NCBI RefSeq assembly: GCF_010183535.1
Contig: NC_071331.1
Coordinates: forward strand, 8,866,001-8,930,000
DNA: 64,000 bases
Direction of reading: 5' to 3'
From: Caenorhabditis remanei
Taxonomy: Eukaryota > Nematoda > Chromadorea > Rhabditida > Rhabditidae
In this document: in pieces, positions 1 through 10,975 of the stretch
How positions within the stretch are numbered: position 1 is the stretch's first letter
Layout of the letters: every line of letters starts with the position of its first letter
Notes under the pieces: model-generated
Seen by the model: the letters and a program-made list of their open reading frames with translations, nothing else
What the model was told of the DNA's origin: nothing
The model's database searches: none
Translations under genes and position numbers: made by a program

Positions 1-1080
1 TCCCTTCGGAAAAAGTTATACGACGTTTCAAAACCGGAGAATTTTGGAACGAAAATCTCTCACCTCCATCGCCTTATTGTCAAAATTCTAAGCTTCTACA
101 GATAAACAAAGCTTCTGAATCAGTAGAAAATCATCGTTAAAGTTAGAAATTTCGCTTTGCAGCACATGGGATAATTTCATTCCAGAACCATTACAACATA
201 ATCTTCAATGCCCTAACACAACGCCATGAAACCGATTTTTTCAAAAAAAAAATTCAAATGAAACCCCTTCCCCCAGTCAGCTGTTATACGAAACAACCGA
301 CACTAAACGTTTTGGTGCCTATCCTATCCAGCCAACAGAAATGGTGGTATGTAAGTGTATGGTGTGACTAGTCGAAAATGAAAAGGAGGATAGACAGAGA
401 GAGAGAAAGAATGGTGAACGTTTTCAGGGTCATTGACGAAGAATTGAATTCGGAAAGCCGAAGGGGAAGGAAGAAGAGAAATAGCCCCCCCCCCTTTTTC
501 GCCTACATAGAGGGGGACAGAGACACCCAAAACAGGGGAGAAAGTCGGCCATTTGCATAGGAGGATAGGTATTAAGGGGAGGAGACGCAGAGGGAAGAGG
601 AGGACAATAACGGTTACGAATTCGTCGGGGTCGAAATCCACTTGACGTGGCAGGAGGGGAGGGACAGTTGAAAGTTTTGTTGGACTCTTATGAGAAATTA
701 ATGGATGGAAGAGAGGGGAACGGAGAATTCAGGGAAAGAGATGTAGGTTAGTGTTATGAAGTGGAAAGTTAGGTACACTAGTGAGGAGGGTGAGAAATGG
801 GTTTGAGGGAAAGTAGGACAGTAGCTAATTATTGCAAGTCTAAAACGACAATTACTGGTAAACCCAAATTTCGCAAAATTGATAATGAGTTATTGAAACT
901 GTAAAAAACATGACTGACACGAGATCGAATAGGACCATTGCTGAGAAAAAATATTACTGTTTCATGTATTTCTGAAACTGTTTATAAAAATTAGCATTAA
1001 TGATATTTGTCCAAATTTCGAAACCCTGAATTTGAGAAGGCGGGCTGAAATTAGGTATTGAGCATTTCGGTAGTTTTTTT
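1..1080. other. intergenic, no gene recognised
   Basis: No spliced or single-exon gene can be supported. The first 850 bases contain purine-rich stretches with short open frames on both strands of low-complexity composition (Pro/Leu-rich one way, Arg/Glu-rich the other). These look like composition artefacts. Confidence 0.5.
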
Positions 1081-1507
1081 CATACTTGTCATTTGACGGG
1101 CCGGCCCGCGGGCCGGGCCGGGCCGGGCCAGGGCCGGGCCGAGGAAAAATTTTGCCGGCCCGGCCCGGCCCGGTCGGCCCGGGTGGAAAATTTTTCAAAA
1201 TTTTTGCACCCCAAAAATAATTTTCAAGTATTTTTTCATCACTAAATCCACTGTAGAACTAATAAAAATCATCAATTCAGTAGAATTTTTGCAGAAAATA
1301 CCTCAAAAACCCCTTTTTCAAAAATAACTGCTGAAAAAAACATGTTTTTCGAAAAAAGTCGCTTCACCCGGGCCGACCGGGCCGGGCCAGGGCCGGGCCG
1401 GGCCGGGCCGGGCCGACCGAGTTGACCGGGCCGGGCCGGGCCGGGCCGGTGAAAATTTGGAAATCGGCCCGGCCCGGCCCGGCCCGGCCCGGCCCGTGAC
1501 AAGTATG
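1081..1507. mobile_element. G/C-rich non-autonomous hAT-like element (CATACTTGTCA family)
   Basis: The termini are inverted copies of CATACTTGTCA. The element is flanked by an 8-bp direct repeat GTTTTTTT (1073-1080 and 1508-1515), the duplication length typical of hAT transposons. The interior consists of GGGCC/GGCCC runs in two blocks separated by an AT-rich spacer, so a single strand could fold extensively. There is no transposase; the Pro/Gly/Ala/Arg open frames inside are read-through of the repeat. Related copies lie at 31470-31794, about 24863, 38296 and 62471. Confidence 0.75.
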
Positions 1508-2635
1508 GTTTTTTTAATATCCTCCGATGTTTTTGAATATATGGATCTGATTAAAATGTCGAGAAGGAAAATTGTGGTATTATTATACATATTTTCTAAA
1601 AAAGTACATAATTTTTCAATCCCTTTGTAGTTACCATTCAAATCCAGGATCATTGCTGAGAAAAAATATAGTTATTTCATGGATTGCTGAAAAATCGGTA
1701 TTGAGGTTGAACTATTTTTTCAATATTTCAAAACCTTGAAATCGAGAAAGCGGGGCTGAAATTAGGTTTGGCTCATATTTTTCGCAAAAACATCTCTGTG
1801 AACTTGATCAAACATTGATTGTTCATTGAAAGCCTGAGTTTTTGATGAAAAATTGTAAAAGTATTTTCTTAGAGAGAACTGTTTATTGGAATCCAGACCG
1901 CACGATATCTGGAGATGAACACTGAAAACTAAAGATTAAATAGACTTGTTGACAATTTTAATTTTTAACGTTTTCAATTCGCGGCGTCATAGTGGGTTTT
2001 TGATACGCAGCTTAATGTGCCGCCTTTTGGAAGCGATTTATATCCTATTTCCCACACTCTTGCCGTAAAAAACAAGGAACAGAAAACACAAAATTATTTG
2101 AGCAGTAACTGAAACTGAACATTTTTCTCAGTTTCGAAATCATTTTCTTTGTATGTATGCTAACCTGATTTGATATCCAAAAGTTTACAATAACTTGGTG
2201 TCTAGAGCAATCAATAATTTCGAACTTTTTGTTTTTTGATACATCAGATAGTTGAACAGTAAAAAATCAGTATTCATAGTGTATTCGAATAGTTTGACTA
2301 TGATATTACAAATGTGAATAACGGATGGAGAATACTGAAAAATGTGAAGTAGTTGAAACATAGCGTTTTAGTTGAAACTGAAAAAAAGTTTATTTTATAA
2401 ACTGAAAGAAGAAAACTTTTCCGTTTTCAGCGAGCTAATACTGCTGTATTATTCCAACTATTCATGCTAGGACAGTTATAGTTCCGATATCATGTAGCAC
2501 TTACAGTTTTCGAAATATCTTAAGATATAGATTCAGATTTATAGTCAGTTCGCAAATTTTGTACTAGAATAAATAAAACCTCATTAGAAAAATATGTAAA
2601 AGTAAGATTGAGGTGATAATCAAAAAAGATTTTTC

Positions 2636-4140
2636 AACTTACAGAAACATCTAATTTCAGGATTTTGTGATTTTTACGAATTTTGGCAATCGAATTGGTC
2701 GATTATCGGATTGGTGAATTTTCATATTAGAAAGAACTCAACAACTGCGAAAAATGAAATTTCTGAAACAGAGAGTCACAATACATTTTTTTGTGTCTAA
2801 CCGTTCAAATCCAGAAACACTCTTCATAATGATGAAGAGACCAATTACCATTGCCGATTATGAATCATTGTTCGATTAGCTATCCCTCCTCTCGCCTTTT
2901 CGGAGGATGTAAACACAATGAATAGAAACAGAATGAAGAGGAAAAGAGGGGATGAATCATCGAAATCGGGAGGAAAACAAGAAGAACAGGTAGGTCAACC
3001 GGAGGAGAATAGAAGGGGGTGAGGAGAGGGATGTTATGTAATTTCAAATCGCTCCTTTATGTTCGAAAACTGATGGTTATCTCGAAGAGAAATAGGCGCA
3101 AAAGATATGGAGTGAGAGGCGTAATTAGGGGAATGATGAGGGAGTAGAAGGGATTGTTTCATGGAATGGAAAAAATAGTGTTGTATAAATTACAGTACAA
3201 ATTATATGTTTGTACTGAAACAAGAAATTTTCGGTTTCGGAAAAGTTATGATACGATACTTCCTTTGTTGAACTAGTTCTTTGCAGAAAGTTCTCCAAAA
3301 CTTAAAAATCCTCAGTTTTCAGCCACATTCAGTTGTAAAACTTCTTACTGGAAGGTGACAATGTGACCAACCTGTGTACCAAATGATGGCTTACACCTTT
3401 TCTACAATCATAATTGACGGATATCTGGAAAAAAGGTTCACAATTGTTCTTCTTATTCCAGCCCAGGATGCCAATGGTTCACTGTTTCAACTGGGTTTTA
3501 TTTTAATGCTGACAGTCATAAATTTATTAATTATCAAGGTAACGCTCAATGAAAATGTGTTAATATAAACTTTTCGCAAACCCATTGTAAAATAATTGCT
3601 ACATAGGTTCTCAAAAATTAAATACTGTTTCATAGAAGTTGAATAAAAACAATAATTTTGAGTCATCAATATCATGTTCGCATCTGCGTGAACTTCAAAT
3701 CTATCAGAACTAACCTTGTCTAAAAACCGTTTGATTACCTTAACTGCACTACTAGGGATTACAAAAAAACGGTAAATCTTATTTTCAAAGGGCTGAAAGA
3801 GAAATGAGAAACAATGAAAACTAAAACAAAAAAACCGAAAAAAAAATTTCCCGTCTCAGTGAATGCGTTGATTTTGCAGAACTGATTAATTATGGATTTA
3901 CATCATCGTTAAATCTCTTTTTTGAAACAGACCATCTCATAGTCAGAACAAACGTTGGTTGTCAATATATTATCATTATTTGTGTGCGTGTTATTCAGTA
4001 CTGGATCACAACATGAAATAGAACTGGTGAAACGATAAAAATTCGATATCGAGAAACTGGCTGTCTCAAAAACAAGAAACAGACACGTAGGGAAAGAAAA
4101 AATTGTAGTAAATTCTCCTATGCTCAGATTTATCATAAAA
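2636..4140. repeat. non-coding segmental duplication, copy 1
   Basis: This stretch is closely similar to about 11468-12640. Shared landmarks in the same order include a TCGATTATCGGA block, GATGTAAACACAATGAATAG, a GTACTGAAACA block and AACCCATTGTAAAATAATTG. Both copies are interrupted by small indels and neither contains a convincing gene. The remaining sequence from 1508 to 2635 shows nothing recognisable. Confidence 0.65.
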
Positions 4141-4866
4141 TGCTATATTTTTGTGATTTAGAACCACACTGAAACAGTAAAACAATCTTTTTGTGTATCT
4201 GATTTGAGCACACTGTTATATATTTTCAAACAATGTCCTGAAGGTTTAAAAATACCACCAGACCTACAAATAAAATTTTTTAATATGTGAAAAAAGAAGT
4301 TGATGACCCCGGGTATTAGAGGAGATCAGGAGAAAAATATTAATGCTATTTCAGAAACACAAGAAAAGTGAAGAGCAGAACATGTTTCAGTTGGCGAAAC
4401 GTCTAAAGAGATTGTAGCGTTAAAAAGGAAACCCGTTTGATAACGTTCAAATGGTCTAACTAAGAATTACTGATTCACATGATAACTATTGATGAATGTG
4501 CGAAGCAAAAACTGATCACTTGATAAAACCCCATATGGTACTCTAATAGTAAGCATTTTTGGAATGAGTTCGAAGAAACCCTCGTACGGAATTTCTCGGT
4601 GTGCTACAGGGGCATCATTCAGGAAGCATTCCATATTAGTTGTAAGTCGACTAACAAGGGAACCTTTTAAGTGGGACCTAATGCCAGCAAAAACGACCTA
4701 TACAGGTCGAAAGAGGATGTTTGAAAACCTATAAATCAACTTTCAAAAGTTGCTTACGTGACCTGTAAGTGGCTGAAATCTCGACCTGAAAATTGACCAA
4801 TTTTACCATTGATTTGCTGTACCTCCTACCACGTTTGTAAAGACTACGGCGGCAGTATAAAAACGT

Positions 4867-4932
4867 GTTCGAGTGGCGCAGGTGGTTAGAGCCTAGGAGG
4901 AGAAAAGTTTTGCCCTGGTTCGACCCCCGCAC
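4867..4932 (+). ncRNA. tRNA-like (SINE-type) pol III module, left arm
   Basis: A strong box A (TGGCGCAGGTGGTTAGAGC) is followed by a strong box B (GGTTCGACCCC) at tRNA spacing, then a run of T residues that would terminate RNA polymerase III. The anticodon and T stems do not pair well, so this is a tRNA-derived promoter module and not a working tRNA. Transcription is an inference. Confidence 0.6.
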
Positions 4933-5175
4933 AATTTTTTCTTTTTTTTTTGGTTGATTTTTCCCACTTTTTTTTCAATGAGTTTTTGGAATCTATCATA
5001 AATCATAAATTTCAGCACTTTCATCTGTCAACTGGCAGAAATTTCTCTTAATCATCATCTGAAATGGATTCAGAAGGGAATCACGTTGGTGGTGGTACAA
5101 AAAACTTTTATGATATCTTTAAAAAAAACATGGCAAAAAATGGAAAAAGTCAACAAAAAAAGAAAAAAATGGCGA

Positions 5176-5239
5176 AGGTGTCGAACCAGGGCAAAACTTT
5201 TCTCCGCCTAGACGCTAACCACCTGCGCCACTCGAACAC
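5176..5239 (-). ncRNA. tRNA-like (SINE-type) pol III module, right arm
   Basis: This is the inverted partner of the module at 4867-4932. It keeps box A (TGGCGCAGGTGGTTAGCG) and the core of box B (GGTTCGACACC) and points toward the centre of the palindrome. The D-stem pairing is better than in the left arm. A T-rich tract follows on the minus strand. Confidence 0.55.
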
Positions 5240-5449
5240 GTTTTTATACTGCCGCCGTAGTCTTTACAAACGTGGTAGGAGATACAGCAAATCAATGGTA
5301 AAATTGGTCAATTTTCAGGTCGAGATTTCAGCCACTTACAGGTCACGTAAGCAACTTTTGAAAGTTGATTTATAGGTTTTCAAACATCCTCTTTCGATCT
5401 GTATAGGTCGTTTTCACTGGCATTAGGTCCCACTTAAAAGGTTCCCTTG

Positions 5450-7091
5450 TAAAACACGTCCAGCCCAGAGAAATGATACGATACGTATAAGAAGATAAAC
5501 TACCGCAGTAAAACCAAGGTGCAGCCAAGCGAGTAAAATGTTTGTGGTTGGATCGGATCAACCAAAAAGAAGACGGAGAAGAAATGTGATAAGAAGGTGT
5601 CAGTTAAGAAAATATTATGGTGATCAGAGGATAGTCAGTTGGGTGGAAACATTTGAAGGTCATCATGGATTCCTTTTGTCGGGGGGGAACTGGTGGAAGA
5701 AGGAGGGAGCTAGTCAAGGTCGATCACACAGAAGGGAATGAAATGGAGAAGAAGGCTTAGATGAGATGAAAAGAGAGGAGTGTGAAAGGGAAATCGTGGG
5801 AGACAGAGAGGATCTGATTGATTAATGGAAGAAGACAATGATGGTTTTTTTATTTGAAAAAGGTGGAATAAATTTTCCTCTAATATTTTATCATTTCAAG
5901 TGTGAAGAACAAATCTCACATCTGAAACAGCAAAAAAATAATTTACTGTTTTGAAAATGTGTGATAAAACTAAAAAACCGATGAGGCCGATATAAGCTTT
6001 AAATGAGTTGCACTTAGTCATAGATGAAAAAAGAATCCAATTCGTGTTTTAGTATGTTTCTAACTTTCAGTGTTAATGAAATTTTAAGGATTTTAGAAAG
6101 ATAGTTTTCTCAGAATGATTACTTGAGTAATATGAAGTATTAATTGACTATGGTCCAATATTTTTCGGACCGATATTTGAGTTAAAAATAATTATTTGAA
6201 ACGGTAAGTAGATTGTTGGAATGACTAACAATCAGAAATCTTAACTTTTCTAATATTGAACGATCAATAAGTTCATTCCAGAAGCAGAGTAATCGAACCA
6301 CTTTGATGTTAAGAAATTTATTTAACGTTAAGAAATTTATTTGATAGTCCTAATAATAGTTTTTTATCCTTGCATGTTTGTTGTTACAGTGAAACTGAGT
6401 TTTTTTTTATATTTCATTATTAGTTCTAACTGCAAAACATTTGTCAGTAATGGGTCATTGTTAATTTCAATAATACCTTGATTATTAAAGACCACATAGA
6501 TGAAGCTATGTATATCAACATTGTAAAACAGTAATGAGACTAGTGACTTGAGATGAATGTGGTATTTTAATAACGATTTTATTCAAAAAAAAATCCGAAT
6601 GACTTTCTTTTGTGCCAACACAAGCTCCAAGGCGTTTCATCAATAAAATAGACAATTTTTTTCAAGAAAACCACAAGTTACAAACAATACTGTTTTGTTT
6701 CAATGTGTTGGTTTTCACGAACTGAGTTGATAAGTTTTCATGATGTAGGGACTGTGTTTGAAATATACAGTTAAACTATCAAACAGTCAACTAGATTGAA
6801 ACAGACATCGAGAAACAGAAAATTTTTACAAAAAACAATTCTGAACCGAGTCTGCCTTTCCAATCCAGAACGGAGAGTGAACGAGTCTGCACAGTCTCAT
6901 CTTTTGAACAACTTGAAACAGTGGTCACCAAAAAGTCCGTTTGAACAAATAAGCAAGTATTTCGTATGATTATTTGATCAATTCATTCCCAACAAACGCT
7001 CAGTTTCTGGGGTGTTTGCCTGTAGCTTGATGCTTAGTTTGACACTCGTTTTTCAAAACGGACAGTATGTATTTTTTTGTTATTATTTGAG
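5450..7091. repeat. intergenic; segment repeated at 8.8 kb and 13.9 kb
   Basis: Sequence at about 5460-5960 recurs at 13857-14290 and, shorter, at 8805-8935. Landmarks are ATACGTATAAGAAGATAAAC, AGAAGGTGTCAGTTAAGAAA and GTGAAAGGGAAATCGTGGGA. A short Arg-rich frame starting at 5538 is stopped early in the 13.9-kb copy and is not supported as a gene. From 5960 to 7091 nothing is recognised. Confidence 0.55.
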
Positions 7092-8258
7092 ACCAGTCGG
7101 TTTACGTCGCCTAACGGCGACTAAACCTCCTTCCCTACACCATCCTTCTCAGTTTCACAGCGCCTGCGGCGCTTTTTAGCTGAGCAGTCCGTTCCAACAA
7201 AGCACAATTGTAAAATCTCTCCTTTTCAGACTCAAATTGTACAAAGTTTCTCAATGAATTTTTCTATTCTGATAGAATATGGAACTTAGAATAGGATTTT
7301 TTCGAATTTACGAATTTGAACTTTCTTCCTAAGTTTTTCTTATTTCGAAACAATTTTACAGGAGAACGTGAACTTGATAACTCTTCTTTCTTCCCTCCCC
7401 AAAAGGCGAGTGATCATAAATACTGATATGAGTTTTTTTCTGATCGGCGGCAATGCCGCCTCCCTCCTCGGGATATGGCAGACTAAGACCACATGTTTTT
7501 ACTGAAGTTCAAGAACTTGAAGACTTTTCTATTCACATCTTCAAAAAATGGATTCGTAATATTCTACCTAAAGTTTTTGACTGATCGGCGGCGATGCCGC
7601 CTTCCTCCTCGGAATAGGGCAGACTGAGACGGTGTTTGAACAACCCCTCATCCTAGAATTCGTTTTTAGGTAGCCGAGCAACGACAAATTTGCTTATTCA
7701 CAAACCCCCGTGCACAGGTACCGGACTGCGGGTGTCATCACTGTCAATTTGACAACATCTCCGACGATAACAGAACTATTGAGAAATTTTTCATCAAAAT
7801 CACTGCTATTCCCTCCATTTAAATCAAATAGATCCTAAATAAATTGCTTTCCCATATCAAAAAAGCGAAAAAAAACTTTTCTGATAGGGGGAGAACGAAC
7901 TCAGCACACCATGAGTTAGAATCATCTGCGTAGACCGCTACACCAAATACGCGCGGCCGGGGCGCTGTCGAGAATGCAATCAAGAAACACCGAGTCAGTA
8001 GTAAGATTGGTTTTTTGAACTTTCTACCACCCTGTCGGGACACACCTTTTCTCAACACTATTTACCGTTGAAATCGGTATCGTCTCCAGATGACGTCAAA
8101 TTTGATGTTTTTGAAAAAAGAAAAGCTCGGGCATCATCTAAGCGCAATTTCCTATCTATCTATCCTGGTTTCATAAAAATCGGTCCACTACGGACCGAGT
8201 TATGATCGGCGACAAATAAACGGACAGACGGATCTGTTAAATATTATTAGTAAAGATA
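7092..8258 (+). mobile_element. hairpin-rich non-coding retroelement, copy 1
   Basis: This is homologous to 26319-27836. It starts with the hairpin GTCGCCTAACGGCGAC, then AGCGCCTGCGGCGCT, then two GGCGGCRATGCCGCC hairpins. It ends with a conserved tail containing CAAATAAACGGACAGACGG and ATATTATTAGTAAAGATA, resembling 3' ends of RTE-type LINEs and their SINEs (family assignment is inference). A minus-strand tRNA-like segment lies within. No reverse transcriptase is visible. Short fragments of its 5' end recur at 45232-45298 and 49886. Confidence 0.6.
7889..7959 (-). ncRNA. tRNA-like segment in the hairpin-rich element
   Basis: On the minus strand a box A (TGGTGTAGCGGTC) is followed by ACGC, which pairs with GTGT to form a D stem, and then by a weak box B (GAGTTCGTTC). 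The same arrangement recurs at 27461-27531. It is tRNA-derived and probably the head of a SINE; it is not a functional tRNA. Confidence 0.45.
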
Positions 8259-9216
8259 TGTAACAGTGAGAAAAATAACTTTTTGAAAAATCCAGGTCAT
8301 TTGATACGTTGTTTCGTGTTTTGAAATCTACAGAGAAAATTCTTTCGGTTCCAGTGAATTTGTATAAATTTATTTTTCAGCAATTACGGATAATTTGAAT
8401 GACAAATCCAACTTTTCTCAAATCCTCGAGGCAATCTGAATAATAACTGTATTTATTTTCAATTAAAAATTCAGTTCCTGGAAACTATTATCTTATTCAA
8501 TATCTTGTTGTAATACTCCTTTCATGAAAATGTAATATATAAACGTTGTCATCTTTCAATAATATAAATTACTTGTTTAATCACAGAAACGTTATGTGAC
8601 GCTTCCCTGTTTCGAGTTGTCATGCTCAGCTGAGCTGCTCTGTACCATAGCTTCGTTTTTGGTTTTTGCTGAAAAATAATTGCGACTGTTAGCGTTTTCG
8701 TCAAATTTCAAACAGATTATAAAAACTGTATAAATTTTTTTCTGTTAGACAAACTTATTTTATACAAAATCAAATGTTTTTACTTATAACATCTGATACC
8801 TCTGTTTGTGGTTGGATCGGATCAAAAAAGAAGAAAGAAGACGGAGAAGAAATATGATAAAAAGGTGTCAGTTTAGAAAGTATTAAGGTGATCAGAGGAT
8901 AGTCAGTTGGGTGGAAACATTTGAAGGTCATGATAATATTTTAATGAAAACAAAAAAGCACACTTTTCATGAGGAAATTGCTGAACCTGAATACTGGGAA
9001 ATTCAACAAAGATCTCATTCTGAAATCACAAAAAATATCATTAGTGTACATTAAAAGGAACAATACAAAAACAAAAAAACCATGGTATTTTTTTTCACCG
9101 TAACTGATAAGCTCAAAAAATTATAAGCCTAGTACACTATCTATTAGGGTGTTTCATAAGTCTTTGCACTTTTTCTATCAATTTTTCCTCAAATTTTTCT
9201 CAATGAGAAAGGAGTT

Positions 9217-10246
9217 CTAAGAAGTTATATATTGTCCATGAGTACTGATTACATCTTGCCAACATTGTGGTAGTTGGGCTATTCCGGCCGCGTAGAACTC
9301 TGGCGACTGCGAGCGGAAGAAGACATCAAGGTATGATTTCACTTGCATTCGATCATCAAATTTTTGACCAGAAAACGAATTTTGCAATGATCTAAAAAGA
9401 TGATAATCAGTTAGAGGAAGGTCTGAACAATTCGGCGGATGGGGTAAAACTTCCACTCCCTGACCCTGTAAGAAGATGCGAGTCTTGGTAGCAGAGGGTG
9501 GACTAGCGTTGTCATGCAACAAAACCAAATGACAGACTTCAGGGCGAGATGAACGATGGAATTGGATTTTTTTTCGGAGTTATTGACAACAAAGGTCGGC
9601 GGTAATTGTAGCACAATTTGAAAGAAATTCGTTGTAAAAGACACCGTTGCTGTGCCACCAAACTGATAGCATCACTTTCTTCTTATTTCGCTCTTTTTCT
9701 GGTCCGTCAGAGGTTCTTTAGTATCCAAAACTCCCTGCTTTTTACTGTTTGGTAAACATAGAGACCCCATTTCTCATTTCCCGAAACAATATCAAGAATC
9801 CAATCGAAACTACGCTTCCGACTCAGCAAAGACTGCGACAGGGTACAACTGAGCTTCAACTGAGAATCTGTCAGTTCATGAGAAATAACTTGTCCGTATT
9901 CTGCTGTTCTTCCAGATTCTTTCTGATGTCTGAATATTGTTGCAAACGAAGGTCCAGTATGTGAAGATACTTAACGTACACTTGACCTTGGCTCATCCTC
10001 CAAGACATCAGGGATATCATCGTCGATATCTAAACGAGGCCGACCAGAACGGGACTTATCATCAAGATTGTAGTTTTCTTCTTTGAAGTTTTTGAACCAA
10101 GTGGTTGCTGTTTTATAAGATATGATGTCCTCACCTATGGTTTCGCTTATATTTCGATAAGTTTCCATTGCACTCAATTCCAGGAGATATCCTAGTAGAA
10201 AACATCAATTCAGAGCATGGCGATCTTTGACGAGTACTTCTGCCAT
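9217..10246 (-). pseudogene. mariner transposase, inactivated
   Basis: Reading the minus strand, the N-terminal DNA-binding region includes METYRNISETIGED and SYKTATTWFKNFKEENY followed by SGRPR, the familiar mariner helix-turn-helix and linker. The middle holds a LLSRKRSFDW segment and GNEKW where active mariners have GDEKW. The C-terminal part has HDNASPPSA and TDYHLFRSLQNS. The second and third catalytic aspartates are present with 34 residues between them (DD34D), but the first is asparagine (codon at 9776-9778). A stop follows residue 13 of the N-terminal frame and further frame breaks occur mid-gene, so no active enzyme can be made. Confidence 0.85.
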
Positions 10247-10353
10247 GGTACGCTGTTCTGGGGACTTGCCAAACAGAAATGTTTCTTGAGGGTAACAGTA
10301 CTAGTTAATAATAAAAAAAGGTCAAAAAAAGTTCATGGGGTCGCAGCGCAGTA

Positions 10354-10891
10354 TGTCGTGGAATTAATAGGTCTTAATTCACGACCTTGAGTATTAAGCC
10401 TGGTCCATTGCCAGACTTACATAATATTTACTCTAAATAATGAATAATAAATGAACACTAACAACTGCGTGAACCGTGACCAACCATACTGAATCCAATA
10501 CTGTTCTTGACGTGCCCTCCTAAACTCAACCTGACCTTACGATAAGGATCTGCTCTACATTCCGTGCATATAAGGAAGAGGAAGTCGTCAGAAGTCGTCG
10601 TCTCTCAATCATTCACTCTCTGATGTTCTACCGTGGAAACCGATGAACCATTGGCACAATGGCTCCGAGGATCTTCTTATCTGCCTGCGGAAGCTTCAAC
10701 TAAGCTCAAACCACCTCCATCGAGGAAACCTGCTCCAATACGGACAAACCAGCTCCGATACGGACAACCAGCCGCCCATGACAAGCAGATCTACTGAAGA
10801 AGTCTCGACTGTTGATGACAAAGTGCCCTATTGGTTATACACGTTAATAAAGTTGTTAGTTTTCTCCACTTCCTGTTACTCTCATATTCTA
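10354..10891 (+). mobile_element. probable solo LTR inside the mariner
   Basis: The segment begins TGTCGTGG and is flanked by AGTA on both sides (10350-10353 and 10892-10895). It contains a TATA-like box (GCATATAAGGAAG near 10565) and a polyadenylation-like AATAAAG near 10848, the layout of an LTR with U3, R and U5. It ends in TA, not the usual CA, which is the weak point. The ends were chosen because excision restores a 1290-bp mariner. Confidence 0.5.
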
Positions 10892-10975
10892 AGTATGACA
10901 CGGGCCCACCGTCCCTCAAAGGTGTCATTACACAGTACATTGAAAAAAAGTGCAAAGACTTATGAAACACCCTAA

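Larger units (their letters stand above)
4655..5449. mobile_element. palindromic Harbinger-like foldback element carrying two tRNA-like modules
   Basis: Two arms of about 300 bp are inverted copies of each other, beginning CAAGGGAACCTTTTAAGTGG and nearly identical over their length. A TAA trinucleotide flanks each end (4652-4654 and 5450-5452), the 3-bp duplication expected of PIF/Harbinger elements. Each arm ends internally in a tRNA-like sequence followed by a long T tract, so the two modules face each other across an AT-rich centre. No transposase is present. Open frames in the two arms encode the same peptide because the arms are copies, not because they are genes. Confidence 0.8.
9144..10975 (-). 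mobile_element. mariner-family transposon interrupted by a probable solo LTR
   Basis: The terminal inverted repeats match for about 30 bp, reading TTAGGGTGTTTCATAAGTCT inward from each end. TA dinucleotides flank both ends (9142-9143 and 10976-10977). The element spans 1832 bp; removing the inserted LTR and its 4-bp duplication leaves 1290 bp, the usual mariner size. It carries a decayed transposase on the minus strand. Confidence 0.9.

Noticed and set aside
1272..1653. Long Pro/Gly/Ala/Arg open frames (also at 962-1198, 24803-25063, 31605-31859 and 62663-63015) that look collagen-like
   Set aside because: They are translations of GGCCC/GGGCC repeats inside the CATACTTGTCA elements, on both strands, with no Gly-X-Y periodicity from a real gene.
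4867..4932. A functional tRNA gene
   Set aside because: Box A and box B are good, but the anticodon and T stems do not pair and the sequence lies in a repeat; treated as tRNA-derived.
4729..5375. Two homologous frames on opposite strands suggesting a small gene family
   Set aside because: They are the two inverted arms of one palindromic element and cover the tRNA-like modules.
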